From Beroe forskalii (Eukaryota; Ctenophora; Nuda; Beroida; Beroidae): 64,000 nt of DNA. The notes under the pieces were generated by a model that ran no database searches, was not told the DNA's origin, and saw only the letters and a list, made by a program, of their open reading frames with translations. Numbering within the stretch: position 1 is the first letter of the stretch; each line of letters begins with the position of its first letter. Both the position numbers and the translations under genes were made by a program. Where the stretch lies: the NCBI GenBank assembly GCA_011033025.1, contig WFMF01000112.1, forward strand, positions 372,001-436,000, given 5' to 3'. Positions 12,620 to 24,826 of the stretch are shown one piece after another.

Positions 12620-13549
12620 GCTGACACCCCACGCACATATCAGATTACATTGGAGAAGTCCTGGAATTCTTCCTTCAAATCAGAAGTATCATGGCTTTTC
12701 TCTCTTGGATAAATATGAAAGTAGTATCACCTAATTAATCATCAGTTATGTAATTAGGGTGTAAGGTAGGGTTGTATTTCATGAAGTATCCCTTGCCAGT
12801 TTGGAATCTGTCGTGACATCGAGAAACGAGAACCATTCCAATTCCACGGACGTTTGGAATCGTTCTCTGATGTTGTGACACCCTTGTTTAGGCATATTGG
12901 CGAGAGTCTGTTGGACACAGGCTGGATACAGTAGTTACTAAGTTAGACTAGAATCTTAAGTTTTAAATCAAAGTTAATTGTTGGATGTTCGCTAATTTGA
13001 TGCACGTGATTTCTAAAATTGAACTTTCATGTTCATTGATTATGGTTTCTTAATATCAGTACTGTAGCCCTGTGGATATGCAAATGAAGCCTGTTAAGTT
13101 GTTATAGTTAGGAGATCTTGCACACTAAGATTAAATAAGTTTTGTTATGAACTAAGGCCCACCGTTATATTGGTACTAATTTAATTTTTGAAGCATCACA
13201 TTGACTAGAGAAATAGCATGCCATTTCGAATAAATTTGAAAAAATTGATTAGTCACCGATTAACGATTATACGTTATGCTTAGCCTTTGAAATTATGATT
13301 GAATTTAACGGTACCTGTTTTAGACAATCTTTCTTTTAATTTCAGTCTGTGATACCGTTAATTAATTGTACAGTTTAGATGTTAAATTCAGTTTTTACCA
13401 TGTCATTGTGTTGATTGTGTGATACAATACAATACAATACAATGCTATCGAATATAAAGCTTAAGTTATTTTAAATCTGCAGGCCTTCAAGCCCGCATAT
13501 GGCATCCCGAAATATAGGAGATAAGGATATGATAGACATCGAACGTATA

Positions 13550-15042
13550 TCTCTTATATAATTTCGCAACCTCTGTTGTTTGTCGTAACGGCGGAAACAT
13601 CTTCGGAACGCGCGCGCATTACGATTTGTGCGGGTAACCATGGTGACACGTGCACGGAGAATTGCGCGCGCGCTCATTTCTGTTAATGGTGTTTTGATTA
13701 CGTTGCTTCGTAACTTTTGAATGGATCAGAGTTTTTTGATGCGGTAAAAAGTATTCAGCTGATCTGAAATTTGCGAACGAGGTGCTGCGTAGCAGCGCCG
13801 AGTGAGCTGTGTATTAGCAGGCCCAACGGGCATTCTAGTCTTACTTATAATTTCGTGCTTTCTGTATGTTTTCTGTACGTCACGCCCCATGGCAACGCGC
13901 GCGCAATGGGGGAAATGCACGTGCAGATTAATTGCGCGCGCGTTCATTTCTGTTTAATGCTGTTTTAATTTCGGAGCTTCGTAACTTTTGATATGATTTG
14001 AATTTTTTGATGCAGTAAAAAGTATTAAGTTGATTTGCATTGTGTGGTTTGAAATTTTCGAACGAGGTGCTGCGTAGCAGCGCCGAGTGAGCTGTGTATT
14101 TGCAGGCCCAACGGGCCTGCTAGTCTCTAATATAATTTGCCATTCTCTGTCGCGTTTTTCGTCCTTTTGTGGACTGTCACGTTTTTAGTCCTTTTGTGGA
14201 CACATTTTAGGGCGTGCGCGTGCAGAATGGATATAGGCGCGCGCGTTGCTATGGTTACATATTGCGCGCGCGTTCATTTCATTTTCTGTTTAATGATGTT
14301 TTGAATACGTTGCTCCGCGTAACTTTTGAGCGGATTGGAATTTTTTGATGCGATAAAAAGTATTTAGTTGATTTGAAATTTGCAAACGAGGTGCTGCGTA
14401 GCAGTGCCGAGTGAGCTGTATATTTGCAGGCCCCATGGGCCTGCTAATCTTACTTATAAAGTCGCAGATTGTGTTTTTTCTTTGTACGTCACGCCCCATG
14501 GCAACGAGCGCGAAATGGGGAAATTGCACGTGCAGATTAACTGCGCGAGTGATCAAATCGGTTTAATGCTGTTTTGATTTCGGAGATTCGTAACTTTTGA
14601 TATGACTGGAATTTTTTGATGCGGTAATTTTTTTTAATCAATTTGAATTTTGTGGTTTGAAATTTGCGAACGAGGTGCTGCGTAGCAGCGCCGAGTGAGC
14701 TGTGAATTTGCAGGCCCAACGGGCCTGCTAGTCTCTAATATAATTTCGCAACCTCTGTATTATTATTATGTACTCCGTCACGTTTTTAGTCCTTTTGTAG
14801 ACACATTTTGAAGCGTGCACGTGCAATTTTGGTATATGCGCGCGCGTTGCTATGGTTTCATATTGAGCGCGCGCGTTCATTTCTGTTCAATGCTGTTTTG
14901 AATACGTTGCTTCGTAACTTTTGAACTGATTGGAATTTTTTGATGCGGTAAAAAGTATTCAGTTGATTGGAATTTTGCGAACGAGGTGCTGCGTAGCAGC
15001 GCCGATTGAGCTGTGTATTAGCAGGCCTAACGGGCCTGCTAG
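13550..15042 (+). mobile_element. Head-to-tail array of five Helitron-like units
   Basis: Units: 13550-13838, 13839-14123, 14124-14447, 14448-14731 and 14732-15042. Each begins TCT and ends with a hairpin (GCAGGCCC, short loop, GGGCCTGC) running into CTAG (CTAA in unit 3). A second hairpin, GTGCTGCGTAGCAGCGCC, lies about 45 bp before the end. The array sits between host A (13549) and T (15043). The duplicated segment has the uninterrupted site at 7309/7310 (CTACA, then TCTTAACATAAAG). These are the marks of Helitrons: 5' TC, 3' hairpin plus CTRR, A/T target, no target duplication. Units 1, 3, 5 and units 2, 4 form two subtypes. No Rep/helicase is encoded, so the elements are non-autonomous. 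Confidence 0.85.
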
Positions 15043-15129
15043 TCTTAACATAAAGTGTGAAAATTTAAACATCAAATAAATCAGCGTGAATTTGAATTCT
15101 CACAAGCAAATCTGCTGTGTAGGTAGTGA

Positions 15130-18100
15130 ATGTCTAGTCTCCTGGACCCCAGGGATGTGGCTGATGTGTGTGAGAGTGAAAGGGGCAGGGCGGAGGGACT
15201 GGTGAGGCAGTTCGAGGACAGATTCGGAGCTAAACCGGACTTTCTTGTGAGGTAGGGGAACATATTATGTTATTGTTTGCATTCTGAGATGTTGAATGTC
15301 GCGTGGATAACGAGAGTGTTACAGTATACCATGCTTTGGTTATGGAATTAGGAATAAAACAAGGTCGATTGTTTGAAATAAGCATTCTCCTCGGTCTTCG
15401 AGCTTTCATTCTGGCCGTAGTTTTGCGACTGGAATTGACTAAATTACCACACTATTATTTATTTGAACATCCAAATATAAGCTGAAATCCTTTCAGAGCC
15501 CCAGGACGAGTGAATCTGATCGGGGAACATGTTGACTACTGTGGCTTTCCCGTCCTTCCCATCTCTATCAGACAGGTAATAGCTTAAAACTTTAAAAGGA
15601 AAGCACGGTTCTTTTGGTGGAAGAAAATGAGTTCTTTAATCTTTGGTTGAAATTACTGCCACATTTGTGAGTTGATGTTAAATACATAGGTACGCGCCTA
15701 TTGGGTCAATTTTGGTATGCTCCCAAGAGATGTATCCGGTTTGGAGTTTTGAATGACATGTGTCCATGTACTATATCAATAGGCACTGAAAACCTCAGTG
15801 GGTTCTTTAATTCATACCGTCCCCATTCCCATCCATATATTCTCCAGGACGTGATGATAGCGGGACGGAAGGACCCCGACACACGGGACATAACCATCAC
15901 TAATTCCGATGATAAGTTCGAGGAGTTTTCCTGTCCAATAAGGAACATCCAGGTATGTGTACAATGTACATGACGCCGTTAGACTGGAATCAGAATGATT
16001 CTCATTTCTCGAGAAGCTACATTGTATCAAAGTATCAACTCGTTTCGACAGTATAATGTCGCGTTTCCAAAGTCTAAACCGTACCTATTGATGCTGATAT
16101 TTGTTGCTGGTTGCAGTTTTGATGAAACATACAGGCCCACATACAAAATCCGACCATTTTAGGGCTAAACGGCCCGCACTTTACTTTGGAGTTTGGAGGC
16201 TGCGGTAAATCTGTCAATGAATTCCGACCACCGCTATATTACATCATCTTCAGACTGTGTCTCAGTGTGTACAAAGTGAATTTGAAACTGGCAGATGTCA
16301 ATTTAATCTACTCAACAGACTATACTTTGTGTCTTTGCATTTGACCCGGGATGGTGATATCATTTAGCGTACAGATGACAGTCTGTTAAAAGTGACGTCG
16401 TTATCATGATTTAAGGTTGCCAATTGGTGACCTTGCATCGTCTGCTTTTATTCATGGCCTGCATTAATCGCCTGAGCAACTTTTAATTAAGGGATTTGTC
16501 AAATTGGTGGCTGTTAGTCTAAAATGGTTATCATTATCAGGAAATTTTAATCCCGAAACTTTACTCGGGCACTGACCTTAACATCTAGAGTATACATTCT
16601 ACGTTGGATAAAACATTCCATTCCTCAAATATGCCCAGTCCTCAAATCTCACAACACGTTTCAACAGTTTACGGAAGTAAAGTGGTACTCGTACGTGCTG
16701 GCTGGATACCAGGGCATTGCCGAGAGAATGAACACTTTGGCACCAGGTAATAGCAAATTGATTGGTTCACCCAAGAGTGAATTATTCCAGTAGAGAATAT
16801 AAGCGAAAATGAATAAAATTAAATCAAAAGGATAAAGCAAAAGATTATGCCGTGACTAAATCAAACTTTGCCTTGTCTAAGCAGCCAAACTATACTGTTA
16901 AACTTGGTCGGACGGTGTATGAATAATGAATATCTGTGTGTCAGGGTTGCAGGTTATGGTGGACGGTTCAGTACCGATGTCAGCCGGCCTATCCAGCTCC
17001 TCTGCCCTGGTTTGCGCGTCAGCCCTCCTAGCTGCCCTCTTCCTTAACGTAAGTCATTACTGTGTTGGCATCTAATGTCAAACAAAATGTCTTTATTCTA
17101 CGAAGCATATAAACACAAACTTTGGTGAACTCAGTGAATGTCCATTGTTCTAGCTACTGAACGGCATGAATTGAAACAAGTTTCTCCTTGCTCTCTTGGA
17201 CCGACAGTATAAATTATGAAAAGTTTAGCTTGGAATCTTCCCATGGTTTAACTCCATCACTATCAGGATACCTCCCTGTCTCGCGAGAGAATAGCTGAGT
17301 TGTGTGCCAGATCGGAGAGATACGTGGGGACCCAGGGTGGCGGCATGGACCAGGTACGTACTACCTTACGAGACGCATTCAAACAGTACGACATTTGGAG
17401 ATTTTTCGAAAAAATCCCCATTTTTCGTTCTCCGCAGAATCTCAATATGACGTCATCATCTCCTGCTCATACTCCACCTCCTCAAAGCTCACTAGCCTCC
17501 ATTTAAACTAGCTCCCCCACTCTTATCCCACCTCCCTCCAGGCGATATCATTCCTTGGTGTGTCCGGCAAAGCCCAGCTGATAAACTTCAACCCTGTCCG
17601 GTGCGAGCCCGTCACCCTTCCTGACTGCGCTACCTTCGTGGTGGCTAACTGTATGGTCAACAAGTGGAAAGCTGACGGAACGGACTTCAACAACAGGGTC
17701 GCTGAGTGCAAGCTCGGAGCTAGGGTAGGTGACCAGGGTGCTTGATTCTAAGTTGTGGAGTCCAGAGTCTTATTTATTTTGTTTTCGGTTCCGGATTTGA
17801 TTGGTTTAAGAAGAGAACATGGTTCATAGATTCCTAGGGGCCAGCATATTTTATTATTTTTTAACTGCTCAATTGACAAAAAATTACCCTGACTTCCTCC
17901 CTTCCCTGGATCAAAGAAATGCGATTAATTCAACTTAAGGTTAACTCAATTGCCCCTCCTGCAGGTTTTGGCAGTAAAGCTGGGTGTGGCCTCATGGCGT
18001 GACCACATCAAGACATACCACGATCTCATGACAGCTCAGGGCATGGAACCGGGCTCACTGCTAGCTGCTGTCAAGGAGCACATCCACCGGGAACACTACA

Positions 18101-21100
18101 CTCAGGAGGAAATCATGGTGAGTTGGAATTAATCGTGTTTTCAACTGCTTTCCTTATTTTTGTTTATTAATTACTTAATTGATAATCATTGTACTTTTAC
18201 TGAAATGAAATGTACTTGTATAATGTACTTGTATAATGTATATCTTTTATCAAATTAAAAATTTCAAATGAAGAAGGTTGACATATTTTCAGGAAATATT
18301 GGAATGTTCTAAAGACGAGTTTGCTGAGATTGTGGGAAAGAGCGATAACGAAGTCTTCCGACTTTATGATAGGTTAGAGAGACTGGAGTAGTGTCAGAGA
18401 CTAAAGAGTGGTGTCAGCAACTATAGGGTGGTGTCAGCAACTATAGAGTGGTGTCAGCAGCTATAGAGTGGTGTCAGTAACTATAGGGTGGTGTCAGCAA
18501 CTATAGAGTGGTGTCAGCACCTATAGGGTGGTGTCAGCAACTATAGAGTGGTGTCAGCAACTATAGGGTGGTGTCAGCAACCATAGAGTGGTGTCAGCAA
18601 CTATAGAGTGGTGTCAACAACTATAGAGTGGTGTCAGCAACTATAGGGTGGTGTCAGCAACTATAGGGTGGTGTCAGCACCTATAGGGTGGTGTCAGCAA
18701 CTATAGAGTGGTGTCAGCAACTATAGAGTGGTGTCAGCAACTATAGAGTGGTGTCATCAACTATAGAGTGGTGTCAGCAACCATAGGGTGGTGTCAGCAA
18801 CTATAAAGTGGTGTCAGTAACTATAGGGTGGTGTCAGCAACTATAGAGCGGTGTCAGCAACTATATAATGGTGTCAGCAACCATAGGGTGGTGTCAGCAA
18901 CTATAGAGTGGTGTCAGCAACTATAGAGTGGTGTCAGCATCTATAGGGTGGTGTCAGCAACTATAGGGTGGTGTCAGCAACTATAGAGTGGTGTCAGCAA
19001 CTATAGAGTGGTGTCAGCAACTATAGGGTGGTGTCAGCAACTATAGAGTGGTGTCAGCAACTATAGAGTGGTGTCAGCATCTATAGAGTGGTGTCAGCAA
19101 CTATAGGGTGGTGTCAGCAACTATAGTGGTGTCAGCAACTATAGGGTGGTGTCAACAACTATAGAGTGGTGTCAGCAACTATAGGGCGGTGTCAACAACT
19201 ATGGAGTGGTGTCAGCAACTATAGGGTGGTGTCAGCAACTATAGAGTGGTGTCAGTAACTATAGGGTGGTGTCAGCAACTATAGGGTGGTGTCAACAACT
19301 AGAGTGGTTTCAGCAACTATAGGGTGGTGTCAACAACTATAGAGTGGTGTCAGCATCTATAGGGTGGTGTCAGCAACTATAGAGTGGTTTCAGCAACTAT
19401 AGAGTGGTGTCAGAAGCTATAGGGTGGTGTCGGAGACTAAAGAGTGGTGTCAGCAACTATAGGGTGGTGTCAGCAACTATAGAGTGGTGTCAGCAACTTT
19501 AGAGTGGTGTCAGCAACTATAGAATGGTGTCAGCAACTATAGAGTGGTGTCAGCAACTATAGGATGGTGTCAGCAACTATAGAGTGGTTTCAGCAACTAT
19601 AGGGTGGTGTCAGCAACTATAGGGTGGTGTCAGCAACTATAGAGTGGTGTCAGCAACTATAGAGTGGTGTCAGTAACTATAGGGTGGTGTCAGTAACCAT
19701 AGGGTGGTGTCAGCAACTATAGGGTGGTGTCAGCAACTATAGAGTGGTGTCAGCAACTATAGGGTGGTGTCAACAACTATAGAGTGGTGTCAGCAACTAT
19801 AGGGCGGTGTCAACAACTATGGAGTGGTGTCAGCAACTATAGGGTGGTGTCAGCAACTATAGGGTGGTGTCAGCAACTATAGAGTGGTGTCAGTAACTAT
19901 AGGGTGGTGTCAGCAACTATAAAGTGGTGTCAGCAACTATAGGGTGGTGTCAGCAACTATAGAGTGGTGTCAGCAACTATAGGGTGGTGTCAGCAACTAT
20001 AGGGTGGTGTCAGCACCTATAGAGTGGTGTCAGCAACTATAGGGTGGTGTCAGCAACTATAGGGTGGTGTCAGCAACCATAGGGTGGTGTCAGCAACTAT
20101 AGAGTGGTGTCAGCAACTATAGGGTGGTGTCAGCAACTATAGAGTGGTGTCAGCAACTGTAGAGTGGTGTCAGCAACCATAGGGTGGTGTCAGCACCTAT
20201 AGAGTGGTGTCAGCAACTATAGAGTGGTGTCAGCAGCTATAGGGTGGTGTCAGCAACTATAGGGTGGTGTCAGCAATTATAGAGTGGTGTCAGTAACTAT
20301 AGGGTGGTGTCAGCAACTATAGGGTGGTGTCAGCAACTATAGAGTGGTGTCTGCAACTATAGAATGGTGTCAGCATCTATAGGGTGGTGTCAGCAACTAT
20401 AGAGTGGTGTCAGCAACTATAGGGTGGTGTCAGCAACTATAGGGTGGTGTCAACAACTATAGAGTGGTGTCAGCAAATATAGGGTGGTGTCAACAACTAT
20501 AGAGTGGTGTCAGCAACTATAGGGTGGTGTCAGCAACTATAGAGTGGTGTCAGCAACTATAGAGTGGTGTCAGCAACTATAGAGTGGTGTCAGCAACTAT
20601 AGAGTGGTGTCAGCACCTATAGAGTGGTGTCAGCAACTATAGAGTGGTGTCAGCAGCTATAGGGTGGTGTCAGCAACTATAGGGTGGTGTCAGCAACTAT
20701 AGGGTGGTGTCAGCAACTATAGAGTGGTGTCAGCAACTATAGAGTGGTGTCAGCAACTATAGAGTGGTGTCAGCAACTATAGGGTGGTGTCAGCAACTAT
20801 AGGGTGGTGTCAGCAACTATAGAGTGGTGTCAGTAACTATAGGGTGGTGTCAGCAACTATAGAGTGGTGTCAGCAACTATAGGGTGGTGTCAGCAACTAT
20901 AGGGTGGTGTCAGCAACTATAGGGTGGTGTCAGCAACTATAGAGTGGTGTCAGCAACTATAGGGTGGTGTCAGCAACTATAGAGTGGTGTCAGCAACTAT
21001 AGGGTGGTGTCAACAACTATAGAGTGGTGTCAGCAACTATAGGGTGGTGTCAACAACTATAGAGTGGTGTCAGCAACTATAGGGTGGTGTCAGCAACTAT

Positions 21101-22346
21101 AGAGTGGTGTCAGCAACTATAGAGTGGTGTCAGTAACTATAGGGTGGTGTCAGCAACCATAGGGTGGTGTCAGCAACTATAGAGTGGTGTCAGCAACTAT
21201 AGGGTGGTGTCAGCAACTATAGAGTGGTGTCAGCAACTATAGAGTGGTGTCAGCAACTATAGAGTGGTGTCAGTAACTATGGAGTGGTTTTAGACACTGA
21301 AGCCTCTTCAGTGTCCGACTCCACATCACTCCCAGCCTCCTTGACATCGCTGCACTTATATCACTGTGACACCGCTCTGTCCCAACACTGTAACACTATC
21401 TTACTACCTCAAAAATCTTGGATATTTTTATTTCATTTCGACATTACCTTCCTCCTTCATACCACTCTAAGCAGTATGAAGGCTTAGTTATGTAAATTGT
21501 AAGTTTTTTTTAGAGAAATCCATCTTATCTGAGTGTCTCCTTCACTTCAGAGCATTGCATATAACCGGGGAGGCTACAAGAGTAGCACGATTCAAAGATA
21601 TCTGTGACCAAGACACACCAGATGTTCAGGAGCTAGGACGGCTTATCAACGAGTCACACATGAGTCTGAAAGACAAGTACAACGTCAGCATCAAGGAACT
21701 GGATGATCTTACCCAGGTGCTTCGCAAAGAATATTGTTAAAACGTACATTCTGTTTAAGAGATTAATTTGCTACAAATGTCAAACAATAATTGATTGGAT
21801 ATATACTTCATTCCTTAGAAAAGTTTTAACTGTAGTTTTTGCATTTGATAAGAACCTGTTTCCTGCTTTCTATTTTCTCTGATAGTACCTTACTATATCT
21901 GAGTACAACCCAGATGAATCTCTCAACTTCTCATTGAACATGCTCTTTCAATCAGATTTGTAGGGACGCTGGTGCACTCGGTTCTAGGCTGGTTGGCGCT
22001 GGGTTCGGGGGTTGCACTATCTCTATGGTTCTCAAGAAAGACGTGAGTAAATTGAAAGCCTTTAAAAATCTGTAAATTTTTGCCGACAATTTTACATTGA
22101 TATTATATTCAAGTCCAATGCAATCATAAGGAGTGAATTCATCGGTCCAATGCTTTGACATTCACATTGCTACATTGGCCCATGTTTTCCTACCCTTTGT
22201 TACAGGTGGAATCCTTCACCAATACGGTATGGCGTGAGTACTACAAGCCCCGGGAGATCTCTCTCCCTGAAGCAACCAAGAAACACCTCTTTGTGTCCTC
22301 CCCTTGCCAAGGCGCCTGTGTCTTGAACATTCCTCACGTGTCTTGA
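15130..22346 (+). CDS. GALK2: N-acetylgalactosamine kinase (GHMP family), complete
   Basis: Cytosolic kinase forming GalNAc-1-phosphate from GalNAc and ATP. Twelve exons: 15130-15251, 15497-15575, 15848-15952, 16668-16746, 16945-17048, 17267-17353, 17542-17724, 17965-18117, 18293-18372, 21551-21716, 21956-22042, 22206-22346. Phases agree throughout and give 461 residues, close to the 458 of human GALK2. Motifs: [12 protein letters not shown] (residues 44-55), the ATP-loop [14 protein letters not shown] (139-152), GGGMDQ with the probable catalytic Asp191, and [13 protein letters not shown] (395-407). The GalNAc-kinase assignment over galactokinase rests on overall similarity to GALK2. The intron after exon 9 holds a 2.9-kb minisatellite starting within about 20 bp of the donor. 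The stop codon lies inside the second unit of another minisatellite. Confidence 0.95.
18380..21290. repeat. 20-bp minisatellite, about 145 copies, in GALK2 intron 9
   Basis: Almost perfectly 20-bp periodic. The unit is GTGTCAGCAACTATAGAGTG, with A/G at one position (AGAGTG or AGGGTG) and occasional CAGTAAC, CAACAAC or CACCTAT variants. It starts just after the exon 9 donor (18372/18373). The variants are mixed, not blocked, which suggests repeated unequal exchange. No spacers, so it is not a CRISPR-like array. Confidence 0.97.
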
Positions 22347-24069
22347 ACATTCCTGACGTGTCTTGAACATCCCTGACGTGTCTTGAACATTCCTGACGTT
22401 TCTTGAACATTCCTGACGTGTCTTGAACATTCCTGACGTGTCTTGAACATTCCTGACGTGTCTTGAACATTCCTGACGTGTCTTGAACATTCCTGACGTG
22501 TCTTGAACATTCCTGACGTGTCTTGAACATTCCTGACCTGTCTTGAACATTCCTGCTGACGTGTCTTGAACATTCCTCCTGACATGTCTTGAACATTCCT
22601 CCTGACGTGTCTTGAACATTCCTGACGTGTCTTGAACGTTCCTGACCTGTCTTGAACATTCCTGACCTGTCTTGAACATTCCTGACATGTCTTGAACATT
22701 CCTGACGTGTCTTGAACGTTCCTGACGTGTCTTGAACATTCCTGACGTGTCGTTGGACTGATTTCGTGAGTTTCTATTATGTTGAAATTTTTAGGATTTA
22801 AATTAGTTTGTAATTGATAAAGCTCCTAAACTTGCAGCTTAAAAGCAAGACCCAATTTTCAAATTTTAATGTTGTTTTTAAGTTTCGTTTTTAATGACGT
22901 TCTATGCAAGATACATGTTTTTATCTGATTCAGAGATTGAATCAATTTGGTAGTACCTTTTATTAAAGTGGGATAACCTTTTTTATTCAAGACTACCGGA
23001 CCATGATTTTGTGTGGTTTTGGTATAATTTCATTATTTTATGCATGATTATGTATGTTTCATTTCAAGCGCCTGTTTTCATAGGTTGTTAAATCCAGTCT
23101 TATTCTCTGTCTGTCATGTCCATATCGGTCTAACATCAAATATCTAAAAAGTTCCTGGGTCCAATGTGAAAATTCGGTTGTGGAAATGAAATCGCCCTTT
23201 CTTCGTCTCTTTTCAAATTGCTGAAAAATGTTATAAAATCTGTCATTTTGACGATGAGGCTCAAATGAATCTTTTCAACCTTGATAGTTCTACAATATGA
23301 AGAACAGAAATAACTGTATCAGTCATAAGATTCTTGATCTTCCCTCCATCTGTACCTCAAATAAATACCCATATAAGGTAAATTTCTTTTATAGAGACAT
23401 TTTATTGACAACCGGCCCTCATTGATGTGCATATAGTTATATTTATACATCGAAAAACAAATCAATATCATTAGGTAACTTATAGCAGTAGCACTCTATA
23501 CCTAGCCTATGAGGAACTGTATCAGAGACTTTATCATGACAGTGTTGCTTTTAAAAGTATCATAGTATCATGTAAAAGTTATAAGTGGCATCGTATACTC
23601 TAGATTGTCCTCAGGCCCTTAATAAAGATTATACCGCCCCCAAAAAGAATAGTCGGTCCATCATCAACTTACCACACCTATCTATGATCGTGTCGTCACT
23701 CACCTACTGCTGCATTTTATTGGTGGTTGATTTATATATTTGGGGCTACACTGATCCTTTTATAATCTATATACTTCAGTCTTCATAAAGCTGATACAGC
23801 ACCTAAAACTTCGTCTATTACTTTGCTTTCCTTTCTTCCATACCAAATCTACCGACCATGCGGATACACATTATAAGGGGTATATTTGTTTGCCCCTCAT
23901 ATAAATTACAAGCCTCTCCAATAAATGCATGAAGTTGTCCTCCTTAATGCAGGAATGTGTCAGGGTTGCTGGGTCACGTGACTTGTCCACGTGGCTATGC
24001 GAGGGGAGATCTCAGTAAGTTGTCTGAGATGACGTGCTGTATGTTAGTGCAGTTTTTCTATAATAAACA
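21767..24069. repeat. Tandem duplication of the GALK2 3' end, copy 1
   Basis: This region is collinear with 24070-26150. It includes GALK2 exons 11-12, the 3' minisatellite and about 1.3 kb of downstream DNA (22760-24069) in which I find no gene. The downstream part is AT-rich and closely alike in both copies. Confidence 0.92.
22319..22752. repeat. 20-bp minisatellite growing from the GALK2 stop region
   Basis: About 21 units of GTCTTGAACATTCCTGACGT, a few with small insertions. The first unit is the C-terminal coding sequence of GALK2 itself (codons for VLNIPHV), and the stop TGA (22344-22346) is in unit two. Reverse-strand open frames here are repeat artefacts. Confidence 0.95.
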
Positions 24070-24283
24070 AATGTCAAACAATAATTGATCGGAATATGTA
24101 CTTCATTCCTTAGAAAAGTTTTAACTGTAGTTTTTGCATTTGATAAGAACCTGTTTCCTGCTTTCTATTTTAGTATTTTCTCTGATAGTACCAGACTATG
24201 TCTGAGTACAAACCAGATGAATCTCTCAACGTCTCACTGAACTTGCTCTACATTATCTTGCTCTTGACTTGCTCTTCTATCAG

Positions 24284-24666
24284 ATTTGTAGGGACGCTGG
24301 TGCACTAGGTTCTAGGTTGGTTGGGGCAGGGTTCGGGGGATGTACTATCTCTATGGTTCTCAAGAAAGACGTGAGTAAATTGAAAGCCTTTAAAAATCTG
24401 TAAATTTTTGCCGACAATTTTACATTGATATTTCATTTAAGTTCAATACAATCATATGGAGTGAATTCATCGGTGCAATGCTTTGACATTCACATTGGCC
24501 CATGTTTTCCTACCCTTTGTTACAGGTGGAATCCTTCATCAATACGGTATGGCGTGAGTACTACAAGCCCCGGGAGATATCCCTCCCTGAAGCAACCAAG
24601 AAACATCTCTTTGTGTCCTCCCCTTGCCAAGGCGCCTGTGTTTTGAGCATTCCTGACGTGTCTTGA
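24284..24666 (+). pseudogene. GALK2: Duplicate of GALK2 exons 11-12 (spare terminal exons)
   Basis: 24284-24370 and 24526-24666 match exons 11 and 12 in length (87 and 141 nt), phase, splice sites and stop position. The GHMP motif [13 protein letters not shown] is kept, and changes are few (FTNT to FINT, NIPHVS to SIPDVS). Both exons are still open and properly spliced on paper. If exon 10 skipped to them, an alternative GALK2 C-terminus would result. Equally they may be inert leftovers. No upstream exons exist for an independent gene. Confidence 0.85.
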
Positions 24667-24826
24667 ACATTCCTGACCTGTCTTGAACATTCCTTACGTG
24701 TCTTGAACGTTCCTGACGTGTCTTGAACGTTCCTGACGTGTCTTGAACATTCCTGACGTGTCTTGAACATTCCTGACGTGTCTTGAACATTCCTGACGTG
24801 TCTTGAACATTCCTGACGTGTCGTTG
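24640..24826. repeat. 20-bp minisatellite, second copy
   Basis: About nine units of the array described at 22319, shorter than the 21-unit partner. The copy number has therefore changed since the duplication. Confidence 0.93.

Larger units (their letters stand above)
11748..17543. repeat. Segmental duplication, copy 2
   Basis: Partner of 5308-9757. Apart from the Helitron insertion it is collinear with copy 1, with scattered substitutions and small gaps, including conserved introns and the sequence around GALK2 exon 1. From 12620 to 13549 it holds the GMPPB 3' flank and a short ATACA run near 13420, and no gene. Confidence 0.93.

Noticed and set aside
18380..21290. CRISPR-like regular array
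   Set aside because: Units are contiguous 20-bp repeats with no unique spacers, inside an intron of an animal gene.
22200..22739. Long reverse-strand open frames (up to 179 codons) of Val-Gln-Asp-Thr-Ser-type repeats
   Set aside because: They are read through the 20-bp minisatellite in three frames and overlap GALK2 exon 12 in antisense; no splice or homology support.
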